A stretch of 64,000 nucleotides of DNA. Origin: Pelodera strongyloides (lineage: Eukaryota > Nematoda > Chromadorea > Rhabditida > Rhabditidae). Positions 33,303 through 55,577 of this stretch are shown one piece after another. The stretch lies in contig JAANDG010000015.1 in NCBI GenBank assembly GCA_036852015.1, positions 590,385 through 654,384 on the forward strand. The letters are read 5' to 3'. Below the pieces are notes generated by a model, which searched no databases, was not told the DNA's origin, and saw nothing but the letters and a program-made list of their open reading frames with translations. Each line of letters starts with the position of its first letter. Position 1 is the stretch's first letter. The translations under genes and the position numbers were made by a program.

Positions 33303-36300
33303 TTCTGTAATTATTCACATATTTGCATCTACATTCCGAAATAAAATAGATCGTGGGCATCAATCGTGAATTCAATAATCCAAGAACAATCAACCAATCC
33401 AAGGACACGCAGACAAGGCAGAATACCTTAGTGGATCTTATTTTTTGGCGGGAAAATATTACAAATAATAAGCATAATAAATGCGGGCGGTCTTTCAGTT
33501 GTTTAAATATAAAGAAAGATAAATGAGAGAATGTGGCAAATGAAGACGTAATCCTATTAAGACAAGTGGGGATCAAGCTAAGGCCATTACATAAAAGGCA
33601 GAAGTACGAAAACAGACGGATCCTTGTATTTTTGGCATATACACAAAACAGCGATTGTAAAAGGAAAGAACACTTATCTCCTCAAGTATGCAACTTTCAA
33701 CAGTAAATTCTAACAAAACAGTTTGGCTAGGATACGCGTTGTATCTGATCACTGTTATCAGCGAGGCGCTAAATTTCCCCGTGGTTTTTGGCAAAAAGAA
33801 GTCTTACATATGGAATTTAGCCTTCACACTCATGAAATATGACATACTGGTCAACATCGAGAGGCGGTTGCACAAAGAATTTTCCCCATGAACTTGAAAG
33901 TGAACTTCTTATCACCTTTCACCTTTGATATTCTTGTGTGTGGCAAGCAGTAAATTACGGCGAGATTAAAACATTCTCCGCTCCTGTATAACTTCCATAG
34001 ATCGCTTTGGTCCAGTACTTTTTAGCGTAAGAAATCAATTGCTAAATGGAGCTTGGAAGATGATCCTCGATTGATGCAGCACTTTAAAAAAAAGCATATT
34101 CGAAAAAGAACTAGACAAAAATAAGGCCCTAACATGAGGCGAAGAGAGGAACAGCTTACAAAATGAACACTAGCTTTCTTTGAAACAAGATCGACTTTTT
34201 TCCCGTTGAATAACTTCCGTTTTGACAGCTGATTGGAACAGATGTTCGAAGGAAAATCGAAATCGCTCAGAAATCATATTGTTTTCTTTTGTGGTTTGCT
34301 ATTCAGCAAAGCTCAACTATTTCAAAACCGTAAAATTATAACGTTTAGTAATTGCTAGGTTGATTTCGTTGAGGAAAAGTGCACTCATTAGTGAACGTCA
34401 GCAGTTTCAAAAGAAAATCAGAAGCTAGCGGAGCAATTCTCCCGAAACCAAAAAGTCAGAGGCGGCTAATTTTTATAATTTCGCGAATGATCTTGTAAGG
34501 GATCCAAATTGGCTTCACAAAGGAACATTCCATTTGGATGCTTTTCAATTTTGCGCGTGACGAACTTCCTATTGAAGACAATCCGGCTTGAAACAAATAA
34601 GCTGTTCTGATTAGCACCACCAAACTTTAATACACCACCAAACTCTAACTTTAATACATATAGGATCTCTAGCTCACAGAAAGTGGTTTATGAAAAACAA
34701 CATAGGGTGTTTACTATAACACAGGCGAAAAGTTTTTAAGATAGATGTACTATTTGCAGAAAATATGTAGAGCAATATGTCGTGTGCAACCGAAAAGGCA
34801 ATAATTGGAAATTATTTCGGAAATTATTTTGGTGGTGCCGCATGATTAAACATAACGGGACAGTTTCTCAGCAACGAATATGTTCCTTTAGGGCAAAGTG
34901 TGCTAATCCCAAGCAGAATATATGTAGGAACGCCGGCAATTATACTAATTATAAGGCCAGTAGAGATTGTTGGGGACCAACCACAAGAGCAGGAAACCCT
35001 AATATGCCCAGAACGCACGTATCCGTGATTTATAGATACAAATATAGGCACAAGTGGAAAAGAACTCACAGTTACCATTGGATTATCAACGTAAACTTGC
35101 ATGGTATATACTACGCATACGACAAAGAGCCGAGTAAGAACAGGCAGCTGTTTTAATTCAAAGATCTTGAAAATTACTCCACGTGCTGCAAACATTGCTG
35201 GATTTTCAGGTAAGGATAGCCCATACTTGAGTTATTTTGTTTACTGTTGTCATTAACTGAATAAGACGTAAACACTGCTCCAGGTCTACAGTCGCTATGC
35301 AACAGAGCATTTCACAACAATCACGAAAAGCTAAATCTCAAAAGAATAATGTGCTGCATTTCCGAAAATAAATTCGGTAATCTGCTGAGTTGCATATCCG
35401 GCCAAAATAAATATCTGCAAATTGAGCAATTGGTTACTGTTTTTCTTAATATATGCGGGACAAATGTTCTCTGTGTGAATGAAGCCTAAGGTGTTCTTTC
35501 CTTGACTGAAGATACCAGGGTAAGTTGCAGAAAATTATTAGCTTTGAAAAGTGAACTGTATTTAACTCAAGGAGGATTTCATAATAAATTGAGTAATTAT
35601 CTGGTATCGTTGTGTAAAAGTCGTCGGAAGCATAGGAATAAATTGTCTTGGTGCACCTAATGGTTTCGGGTTTCTATTCAAGTCTAATTTGCTATTAAAT
35701 GAATACAGTCACTGTGAATAAATGTTGAAAGAATATGCAAGAAAAAGACTTTCTAACGCGAAACAAGGAAATACCCATTCCACAAACTAGATGAAAAGTG
35801 ATCTAATGACATAGTGCGAGTTTACTGATTTCGACACGGTGTTAGGCGGAAATTTTGATAAGCGGTTTTGTGCGAGGGTGAGATAGCACCCCATATTTTG
35901 TTTCGCCGTATCTCTCCTCCCCATAGTTTGTCTCACAATCTTTCGTATGTATTGTTTCTTCCCCAAATTATTTGACCTCAGCTGACGTGCACAGGGAGCC
36001 ACTACTTATCGACCCTATAAAGAACCCCCCTTTAAAGGTGGAGATGAGTATTCCCAACGAGGCTGAACATAAACCGCGTTGCGTGCGAAGTTCAGAATTG
36101 TCGTTTCATTATCTACAAGGAGTTCACAAACGGTGTTTATATGAAAAATGTGAGTTCAGATGAGACTGCACGATGTGTGACATAATAATGACCATTAAGC
36201 GTGGATACATAATGTATTCGTTCAGCTACTGGATGCTTGCAATAAAGATTCACATATAGAATTCATACTTGGGGAGCGTATTCTTTGAGAGTACGACTTG

Positions 36301-38699
36301 TTGAGTTGAACTTGTCTTCTATATAGAGGTATTTTGAAATGAGAAGTGAAACTACTATAATGAGGGGCGTCAACTTACGTCACGCATGTTATTAGAAAAG
36401 CTTCGCGCGAGTTCCATGGGATGTACACGCAATTATAAAGATTGATTATTACCCATTCGGTAGCAAAAAGGGCGGGCACATAATTCATACATTATGGGGT
36501 TTCGCTCCGACTTATTGAACACGGAAAGGACGCAATAATTAGCTAATTAGCAACGGCACAACCCTTTCTCTTGTTGTGATCCTGTCAGTATCAATTAACT
36601 TTCGCAATCTGATTGAAACAAGTGATTATATGTGAAGATCACCTTGTTAGAGACATGTGAAGTGCTAGTGGTGGTCAGTTCCATACGACTCGTATTATAT
36701 AAAGCCGGGTATTATTTTTTTGAGTTTGGGAAGTTTTGCACTATGAGTTTTTAATAGCGAGTGTTGCAATTGAATTTTTTCACATAATAGTCTCCCGTTG
36801 AAAGTTCATCGACTCTAGCTAGGAATAATTGGTCACTAGCGTTGGCGAATTGCGATTATATTTGAGGAAATAGCTCGATCAAGAGCAGGAAATTGATCGA
36901 AGAGGTACTTTTGAACATTATGATCCGATTAAACTACTGCCACCAACACACAAAACGAATGCTCACTATAATCACAACAGCACGATATGGAAGAACACAG
37001 TGAGCATTGGGAATTCACGATTTACAACATAGTCTTGTCATACGTAGGGGACTTGGATCAAAACTTATTAGCCAAAGGGCTCGCAAAAGCCTATGTCAGA
37101 CTACGTAATTACTTATACATCGAATTGACGTGTTGCTAAAAAATCTGGCTAACTTTTTCAAATCGCGATGGTTTCTAAGTGATAATTAATATGGAAGAAT
37201 ATTATGCAATAAACCAAGTGATCAGGAAAATTGCCTGCTTCTACAGTTAATTCAGCACGAGAGACTCCAGGAACCAGGAGTATGATGTAATAAACAGGAC
37301 CTTAGGCGCACAAATTGTAACTATAAACAACTAAAATAGCGGGAAAATAGACAAAATCAAAACATAATCATAGCCGTTTGTTTACAGGGATATTGTGGGA
37401 AACATGGTTATGCTTAGCGTTGTCTAAACATAATTAAAATGAGTGATTCTGACAATAAAAAAACCCTTTTCGTACATCGTACGCCGGTGATAACACGGAT
37501 AACCTTGATATTGCTTGCGCGGAAACCGTGCAAGTGACTTTAGACCAGTATGATCAATGCTAGATGAGGGAATTTCAGTAGATTTTTTAATTTGCCCAAC
37601 AAGTCCCCATAAGTAGCGATCAAAATGTGGCGCGCTTTTGCAAAAAAATTTAGGAAGTAGAAGTTTGTTGATTGAGGGAAAAGGGCCTACGAACGTGCCC
37701 GATGTCTTGTTGCATTTTGAAAGGAACATAGAGAGGAATAGAGAGAGAGTGAGACCGCAACGCACACACATTGCACTGAACCGAATTGAAAATGAACACA
37801 TTACACAGAATTGTCGGTTGGGGATGGTACTCCCCACCCGGTTTCTCTCACCCTCTTTAGATCAGTCTTTCTTTTATCAATCGATAGATACCAGTCCTAC
37901 TACACAGTTCCTATCTCTATCCATTTCTGGGCATATTTGTGTGATGATTGCACTCTACGTGTACAGTGTTGTTGTTGATCGCTAAATGCAAGGCGACGAT
38001 CGAGCTTCCTGAAAATGCACAAACTTTGCTATCACAATAAGATACACTCTCGGGATCAAAGAAACAATCATCGTGAGCAAACTTTAGGGCCCCTTTTCTG
38101 CATTATTCGAGATTCAGCAACTGAACTTCTTGTTTAGAGCAAAGCGAAGCTAGGTGCTAGGTTTTTGCATATGAAATACAACAGCGTTCCAGCTGTATGT
38201 ATATAAAGAACAGATCCATAATTCATCAACTGTGGACACAACACACACAGCCCTGTCTGTGTGCTTTTGTGTGACGACATGAATCATTGATGTAGGCGGC
38301 TTCCAAGGGAGTTTAGTTTTCAGCGGCTTCCTAGGGAGTTTCGTTTTCATCGTTTTCAGGCCCTAAGACATACTTAATTCACTGTGTAATTGAATATTGT
38401 TGGAAATTTGGGTGAAGAAGCGTGGTTTTAAGCCTTTACAACTGGAAGTCTTGAAATGACAGCAGAACTCTGGAAAGTGCCAGAAAATCTCGAAAATGTG
38501 TCCATTAATTTTTGATGAGGGTGTGAGCCGTTTTCAATCTCATGTTGATTATACGTCTGGATAGCGACTTCAATATTCTTGTCTCAACTTCACTCTGTTT
38601 TTTTTTTGTACATTTTCTCGTGGCCATTGATTGGTGCATCCCGTTTTCAGTATCTGGGATTAGAATTCTTCTTTCTAAAGATATTACCTTCCAGGCCCC
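33303..38699. other. Long intergenic region; one decayed reading frame, no intact gene
   Basis: AT-rich sequence with a possible pseudogene at 34776-35210. Short open frames (for example 35972-36163 and 37638-37985) have no recognisable motifs and no splice partners. This presumably includes the promoters of the divergent disordered-protein and MST genes. Confidence 0.5.
34776..35210 (+). pseudogene. Possible decayed exon of unknown protein
   Basis: One plus-strand frame reads like protein for about 140 codons (QFLSNEYVPLGQSVLIPSRI, then IILIIRPVEIVGDQPQEQET, and after later stops TTKSRVRTGSCFNSKILKIT). It is broken by three stops: TGA at about 34842, TGA at about 35024 and TAA at about 35093. 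It ends at a donor-like FSG|GTAAGG at about 35210. Open frames also exist on the minus strand (34824-35195, hydrophobic, 123 aa) and in another plus frame (34782-35156). Which frame was coding is not certain; I favour the broken one because of its composition and the donor. Confidence 0.3.
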
Positions 38700-42376
<3,677 letters not shown>

Positions 42377-45300
42377 TTATCTATCTAGTAAGGGTTTGAA
42401 GCAAACATATACAGGCAGCTATAAGATTCTAGCCAATATGCAGTACCTTTAATTTGTCCATCAATCCACAATCCGGCTCAAACTGATCGTTTATTGTTTA
42501 TGTATACCTGGTATAGCTGGAATTATGTGTTGTACTAGCTCACAGTTGCAAAGCTTTCAATTTATGTACATAATAAGAATATGTTCGTATTGTCGTTTTT
42601 CGTAGAATTCTTATGATTTTGAGAAGTTTCATAGTGCCACTTGTTGCAGTGATATATCAGCTTAACCTTTAGAAATCATAGTTGTGTGTTGAACCAATAA
42701 CATAAGTAACAATTGACAAGGGGCGCATGGTTTTCATGCTCAACTAGTTGGCCATTTTTCTGCGGATACTAATACTAATAAGTTTGTTTGAAGCTTAAAA
42801 ATTTTGTTTGATTATTTAGTTAAAATTTTGAATACTTTCCGGCTAGTTTCCTTATTAGTTACCGATTAGTATTCCCTTTATTTACGGAAAAATGCATTGC
42901 CAGCAATGGTCCGAGACTGGGTTCTTTTTGCGTTCCGTCATAAAAAGGTGTTCTAAAAGTTCGCTCAGTGTATAGTAATCAAAGTTTTGTTCGTACCTGA
43001 ATAGTCGTTTAATAAGTATGTGATTCCTCTTGAGTGCTAACCCTTTCATCTTTCATATACGTTTGTCTTCGTTCTGTGATGAATTCAGCATTATTAGTCA
43101 ATTGACTACTCGTTGGTCTTATCTAATGTGTTATAATATTAATTAAACCAAAGCGCTCGTTATTTATTCGTGTCAGTTCGATAGGTGTATAAAATACCCC
43201 CATTTTGTGATTTGTTCAAGTTTTATATTATGTTGTTGCGTTTTGAATTACTGTGTTCCTTCATGAAATAAAAATTGGATTGTTAAAGCTAAATCTTGAC
43301 TGAGGTTCTCGACCATTGATCAGCCAAACATTCGTTATATTTCGCATTATACAATCGTCCTTGGTCCATTACATTCGGTTGGTCCCTAAAATGGGTAAAA
43401 AGAAATGTGACACCCCTCTCAGCAATGTTCTTCCACAGCTCACTCGAGTATCCGATTTCAAAGAATCGGCCTATGGAAAGAACCAATTCATTTATTTTTT
43501 TATTTAGCAGCAAAGAACACTCTATGCATTATACAAATAAAGGTGTATTCAGTGCAGTCCCAACCCCCGTATTTATATGCCAATTGGGCACTTCTTTCCC
43601 ATTTTTTTTTCGGCATATCGTTGTCAGGGGGTACGCATAACCACTGTGATTATCGTGGCAAAAAAGCCCCGTCTAATAGCTATGAAGAGATTCTCAAGAG
43701 ATCAAAGATTTGTTTCCAAGTGAAGTAAGGGTTGAAACTTAGAAACTATGTTGTCTGAGGAATGGCTCCTCCTCTCGCAAGAACACTGAATAATTGAAAT
43801 AAATAAATAAAAGTTGCTAAAGCGGTACTACTAATCATATGAAACATCATGACCGTTTTTGACAACAATAAAAAAAACTAATTTTTGAGTTTATGACGTG
43901 TAAGATGACGAACAAGCTATTAATTAAAAGTTTTGAAACTAATGCAGTCACGTGTGACGATTCGCCTCGATGTTCCATGCAAAACATTTCAGTCAAGCAT
44001 CACCACGAATATCAACATTCATTCAGTTAATGAAACCGTTGGTAAGAGCATGAACGTTGATATTTCCGTGGCATTTGGTGTTGCCTTCCTTTCTTCTTCT
44101 TACTCTTTTATTTTTCACTCGATCCACCTCGTGATGACCCGATAGTCCGTGGTACTCCGTCCTTTTTTCAACTAGTTCTTCTTTCTATGGAGGCGGCTTA
44201 AAGTACGCAAGCATTGATTCTCAATAGATGCCGCACTTGCTGGGCCCGTCCTTTCTCGGCCCAACTTTCTCCCTTTAGGTCCCCTTAGGGCCAAAGCCCT
44301 ACCCACACTAGGGACACAACGCACACTGAGTCCCTAACACCACCAACGCGAAAACATTCTGGGATTTTTTAAGGGTTCATTCTTGTGAATCCAGCGAATG
44401 CTGGGCCACCATTTTGCAAGAAAAAACTATTCTCTAAGATAACATAGCAAATATCAATTCCATTTTAAATTCAGTCTTCATGTCCACCACGTTACACTCT
44501 TATCGTGACGATGGGATACATAAAATGTAAAGAAAAAGTCATACACACGTGACCTGCACGACTGATAACCCGGTGTTGTTTTTGGTTGTTAAGAGACCTT
44601 AGTTTTCCTAGCATGCAAATAGTTAGTCTAATGGTTCATTCAACCATTCTTCATATTATTTTTATTCTCGAACTCCGATTTTTCTTGCGTGCTCGAAAAC
44701 GAAATAGCCGAGTAATTCTTGCACCGTAATCTTTCCAATCCCCCTAAATGGGGAACATAAATCCACAAATCTTTAGCCGAAGCATCGTTGTGCATAACTC
44801 ATTCCTCCCATTTACCCTGCCCCCCAATACGTCCCAATGCCAATATCTCAATATCAGCAAAAATGGCGCATTTTCCCAGGCTGCGGAGGTAGTGGAGTCA
44901 TAATGTGGAACTAGGGCTTTAGCATCATCACTAGTATATATGTGCGGTCCTTTGATAAAGCAAAGACGCATTGAAAAGATGCAGTTCCTGTGAGTTATTG
45001 CACCTATGTATTACTGTACAACTATATGTAGGTGTATATTCGGAGATTCAGCTACTATGTATTGTGCAGAATGCAAAAAGAATTTAAAAAAACGTACACG
45101 TTGCACAGAGACATTAGCACAGAGATATTCATTTGTGAATAGTTTCCCAAACCACATCGCCACAAAGGTTCTGTTTGAGAGTAGTACTTCGTGACTATGT
45201 GCTAGCCCCATGGACTGTGTTTACATTAGGTTTGTATGCGAGTGGCGGGAAAATTCAATCGATCACCGTGAAACTTTTTTCCGTTCGAGAGTTCTTTCTA

Positions 45301-48233
45301 ATCGTCTCGCAACTAACATAAAAATTTTCCTAGAGAAACTATTGCAAACCATCTCCTGCGAAGAAATATTTAGGTAGGACAGTCACAGGACGTGCTGTGA
45401 TCTATTGAAGTTAATACACACATACTCTATTATTGTGACCCTATTGCTCCGTATTCGTATCATATTTTGAACAAATTTGTGTTCTTGTGTGGTTTGTGCT
45501 ATGGCTCACGATAAGCAACTCAATAGTCAATGGACTTTGATGACGTAGTGTCCACTTTGTGGTCGTTTATTTCACACCTGAGCAGGTGTTCGATTGCAAT
45601 GACATGTTTTCCACTGTATTCGCCATTTAAGAGTGAGTGACCAATACTGCACCTGGGCAATACAACAAAGAATCACGTAAATCAATCAAAAAAGACACTT
45701 AACTCCATAATTGTTCATATTTATTGAGTAATAAAAGGCAAGACATATTAGTGTTCTAATAATCCATGTCGTTGTTTACAACGTTTGTTTATTTCCTCCT
45801 CCGGAAGCACTCATCTTGCATACTGTATGGGATTCTTCATTCAATTGAGTAGCAAGCCCATTTCCCGTGTTAATTAGTGCAATTAGCCGCGAGGATTGAT
45901 GGTATTTGTAGCAGGTAATTGGCGGGATTGTTGTTTGTGTCCGCTGAGCTGCAAGACCTTACTAGGGGAGAGCCCCGTGGGCAGACTGGATCGATATATT
46001 AGTTCCCCCGCAGCCATACACCTTTTCCCATCTCTTGCGACATACCAGCAGCCAGTTTTTGTTGCCATTCGGATTCAAATCCCTGTCCTCCAATCCTTAC
46101 CTTCTTTAATTGAACCGACCTAATCGACAACTATTCCGCGCGCTCTTTTTAACCCTTATATTTTTGGGTGCAAAATGACCGCACTTGATTAAATCTGAAC
46201 TCTTTGTTCTTCAGTATACACTGTATCACTTTACCTAACTACACAACCTGACAGTTAGTTTCAAAGCCATAATCAAGCAGTGTTTTAGATAGACCTTTAC
46301 TTATTAAATTCATGCTGTATTTTTCTTACTGTATATAACACGAGAACACTCACATACTAGTACAATTTGCTCGACATCATTTAGGCCCACTATTCATTCT
46401 TTTCAAAATTCGCTATATTGCACATCGTTTTTCGTGATGTTGAGTTTATAGCCTCTTTTTACTATTCAAGCGCCAACAAACTATTGGATTTTCCATGGAA
46501 AATTGAATGAAGCTGGAGTTTGGCTCAATGTTTTCAAATATTCTGTCATCCAGAATATCCATATGTTCTACAGCACCAATATTAAGCCATTAAACCACTA
46601 AAATAAGAATTTGCTTCCTCATTTGTCACGTTTATCAATTCAGAGTTGCTCCGACGTAATCCGTTGTTGTTATTGTCTACAAGCACCTGTGTTTGCTGGC
46701 ACCTCTCTAGCGTGTTAGAATGCAGGTCGTCAGTCAGACATAGTTTCTCTCATAACACATCCATTTTTTATTCGGCATTTTCACATTACCCACAGTTTAC
46801 CTTTTTAAATGAACAGCCAGCCCTTGTTTCCAAACAACTTTGATTTTCCGAAATAAATCAAGATCGAAAACTTCCCATACTATTTCTAAAATGTGGCTTG
46901 ATAATATATGTTCAACTAAAGCGGCTATAGCTTGGGTAAATACAGCACTTCATTTCATATTTGATAGTAAGGCTTTGTGATTTTTACTCTCAGTTGACTA
47001 ATATCCAGCTAATTGATTGCACTGTTTAATAAATGTCGAAATATGCGCTGATGAGTCTTTCTACCTCTCTCTCCCAATCTCTGCTTCTCTCTTTTCTGTA
47101 AACAATGCGCGTACAAATGGTGACGAACCCAATCAGTCTCTCTGACCGATGAGTCAGTCGTTTCTGATCAACCTTCCCCATTGTGATATTCACGGCAAAC
47201 CAATTTGATGTGTGACATGCAATAATATAGGCAATTTCTTACTCCGTCCGCACTGTATTCATGCGGTAAACATCTGCATCTCCACTCCTTTACATCATTT
47301 CTATGTTCCTCCTTGGGAGAAGTTAGTTTGCTGACTGAAATGAAAATGTATATCCCATATTGGCTTGAATTGTTAGCCCCTATGCTTGTTTATATGTTTG
47401 TTGCGTTTCTCCACCCCTAAATCAGTTTTATTTGAACGTAAATCGCGAAAATAAATTACGAACACTTTCTTCCTAAACTTAAATGCCCGCACCTGCCCAC
47501 AAACGATCAACGATCGAGCACTTAAGGTGCGCACATACTCTCTTTTTCGAATATTATTTAGCCATCCTCATCAATTTAGAACAATTCAAGTTAAACATCG
47601 GGCTGATTGAATGCGTTTCTCCACCCTTAAACCGGTAGGACAGTTGTGTTTTGTTTTGCAGTACGAGAAACGATTTCCAAAAGAAATTAATGAAAATACT
47701 CATACTTTGTTTGCTCTCATTGTAGAGGAGTCGGTGCCAGCAATAGTACACTATTTGTAGCGCACTGATTACCGTGTCTGCTAGCGGTGTGAGACCGAGA
47801 AATACACCTTTCAATTGCCAAGCGCCTCAGGGTTGTTAGGTTGCCGAGTCTTTCTAGTTTGTTGTAATTGTTTATTGTAATTTATTACGCACAAGAATGT
47901 CTGGTCGTCGAATATTTGTTTTCAAACGTGGAGTTTTCAAACTGCCGTTTGAATGAATTATTGTGAACAGGCAACTTAGTTTAGTGTTCTTCCATACTTT
48001 TTTTAAATGACATTATATTACTTCTTCCTCCATATTTTTGATTGCATGCCTCATGTATTAGCTTGCTTTACTACCAAATTATTTCTTCCTGTGTAGCATT
48101 CGCAAAGCACCTATTTGCTTTCCATATACACGATTTTTTCACATTCTTTATTTTCAACTTTGTTTTATTTAAATGGTTATGTTTCAGTTTTGATCACTTA
48201 GAGGCGGCTGAGGGCCACACGTGTAGTTTGACC
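42377..48233. other. Long region between the MST and dynamin genes; no gene recognised
   Basis: It includes the MST 3' UTR (a possible AATAAA at 43267-43272) and the dynamin upstream region. Frames such as 43289-43513 and 44744-44971 on the minus strand are open but lack splice context and recognisable motifs. No repeat or RNA gene stands out. Confidence 0.5.
48188..48233 (+). promoter_or_regulatory. Short 5' UTR behind a trans-splice-like acceptor of the dynamin gene
   Basis: GGTTATGTTTCAG ends at 48187, 46 nt before the dynamin ATG. No upstream coding exon was found, so the AG is either the 3' end of a 5'-UTR intron or a spliced-leader acceptor. Confidence 0.45.
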
Positions 48234-54475
<6,242 letters not shown>

Positions 54476-54522
54476 GATTACTTCATGCAATGTTCCTTTC
54501 CGATTCTTTGTTTGTCTCCAAA

Positions 54523-54777
54523 TTATTCGCAGTAGTTATTGCCGCATGTAGAGTAGCTATCAGTTGAGCTGTATCCGTGTTGTGAGCGTCTTCGAGCGCT
54601 GTAGTCTTCGTTTCGTTCGTGTTTTTGTTGGCTACCCCGCTGTATATTATGATTAGTACCCTTAGAACGTGGTGTCCAGTGAGCTAATCTTGGTTTCTTT
54701 AAATATCCCAGTGAGTCAAGATATGTATAGACATCCTCCTTATATGAACTTTGCTCTTTGTCCAAAACTTGTCCTGT
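54523..54777 (-). CDS. Probable last exon of a minus-strand gene, convergent with dynamin
   Basis: After an acceptor-like GTTGACAG the frame reads GQVLDKEQSSYKEDVYTYLD..LKKPRLAHWTPRSKG.. and a basic/serine-rich tail, ending TCGNNYCE-stop only about 48 bp from the dynamin stop. Codon use and hydrophilic composition look real, but no upstream exon with the required phase was found. It could be a second 3' exon for the small membrane gene at 55192-55577 through a weaker AG at about 54760 (giving TDY-QSSYKEDVY), or belong to another gene. Confidence 0.4.
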   Translation of the reverse strand, partial: TGQVLDKEQSSYKEDVYTYLDSLGYLKKPRLAHWTPRSKGTNHNIQRGSQQKHERNEDYSARRRSQHGYSSTDSYSTCGNNYCE

Positions 54778-55172
54778 CAACGTTGTGAAAACAAACAGAT
54801 GGCTTTATTCAGTTGTGTACCGTAAGTAACCTATAGTTGTGTTTATGCATGATTTTTATTGCAGTTTTCTAGCTCTCAACCGTGTGTGTGATTACAAAAA
54901 GCCGCTATGATGATATGAATAATAATCTGTAGATTGGTGGACTGCTCCGTACAACTTATGCAATTTTTCTCTCTATGCATGAAATTCTCGAACTCTGAAT
55001 TCTATATTTTTTTTTTGTGTTTTCTTAGTGATTTTCGATTATCTGATCCAAAAATCCAAATATTCGCGCTCTCAGGCGTACCCAGAATTGTCATAGCAAT
55101 ATGTTTTGTGTATTAATTTATTTGCTTCCGATAGCATTTTAAACTTGCTTCGAATAATTTTATTTATGAAGT

Positions 55173-55178
55173 TTTATT
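55173..55178 (-). terminator. Poly(A) signal of the 57-aa membrane protein gene
   Basis: TTTATT on the plus strand (AATAAA in the transcript), 14 bp past the stop codon. Confidence 0.5.
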
Positions 55179-55191
55179 GTAGATAAATATT

Positions 55192-55577
55192 TTATGTATA
55201 GTGTACATCTTGGTTAGTTCTATATGGCTGCATATGTGAAAGGGAAAGGCGACATTGTATCACTTGAAATTGCGACTGCTTCCTAGGGTTACAGAAGGTC
55301 CACCTGAAAATAGTGTCATGACTTGTTAACCAAATGTCTGAATATCTGAACATGTTATTTGAGCCAATGTAAACAAGTAGAAACAGTGCAACATTATGTG
55401 GGCGTGCAATAAATGGAATGAGAAAACTGGGTGACTTACGTAATCGGTGTCGGCTTGTGGGGTACAACAGTTTGCACCGTGTTCGTGTAACCTGTAGAGG
55501 AATATTCCGAAAGCAAATAGGATGAAGATTGAGAGAAGGCAGAATACTGAAGTGGTCAGAAGTCCAGACAACAACAT
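55192..55577 (-). CDS. 57-aa single-pass membrane protein
   Basis: Exon 1 is 55577-55440 and exon 2 is 55227-55192. The protein starts MLLSGLLTTSVFCLLSIFIL and continues FAFGIFLYRLHEHGANCCTP, then QADTDY-PYRTNQDVHYT. One hydrophobic helix (about residues 5-28) is followed by a short polar tail with a CC pair and two tyrosines. TGA codons stand directly before the ATG, so this is the first possible start of the frame. The donor GTAAGT and acceptor ATGCAG join in phase 0, and a poly(A) hexamer follows at once. I do not recognise the family. It is too small for most automatic gene finders. Head or tail topology cannot be decided. Confidence 0.6.

Noticed and set aside
34824..35195. 123-codon hydrophobic minus-strand frame
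   Set aside because: No splice partners or motif. Its hydrophobicity may simply be a by-product of the opposite-strand sequence, which looks more protein-like despite stops.
35972..36163. Hydrophilic 63-codon plus-strand frame behind an AG
   Set aside because: No matching donor, partner exon or motif was found, so a gene could not be supported.
43289..43513. 74-codon minus-strand frame that might be a transposase remnant
   Set aside because: No catalytic motif or flanking repeat could be seen; too weak to call.
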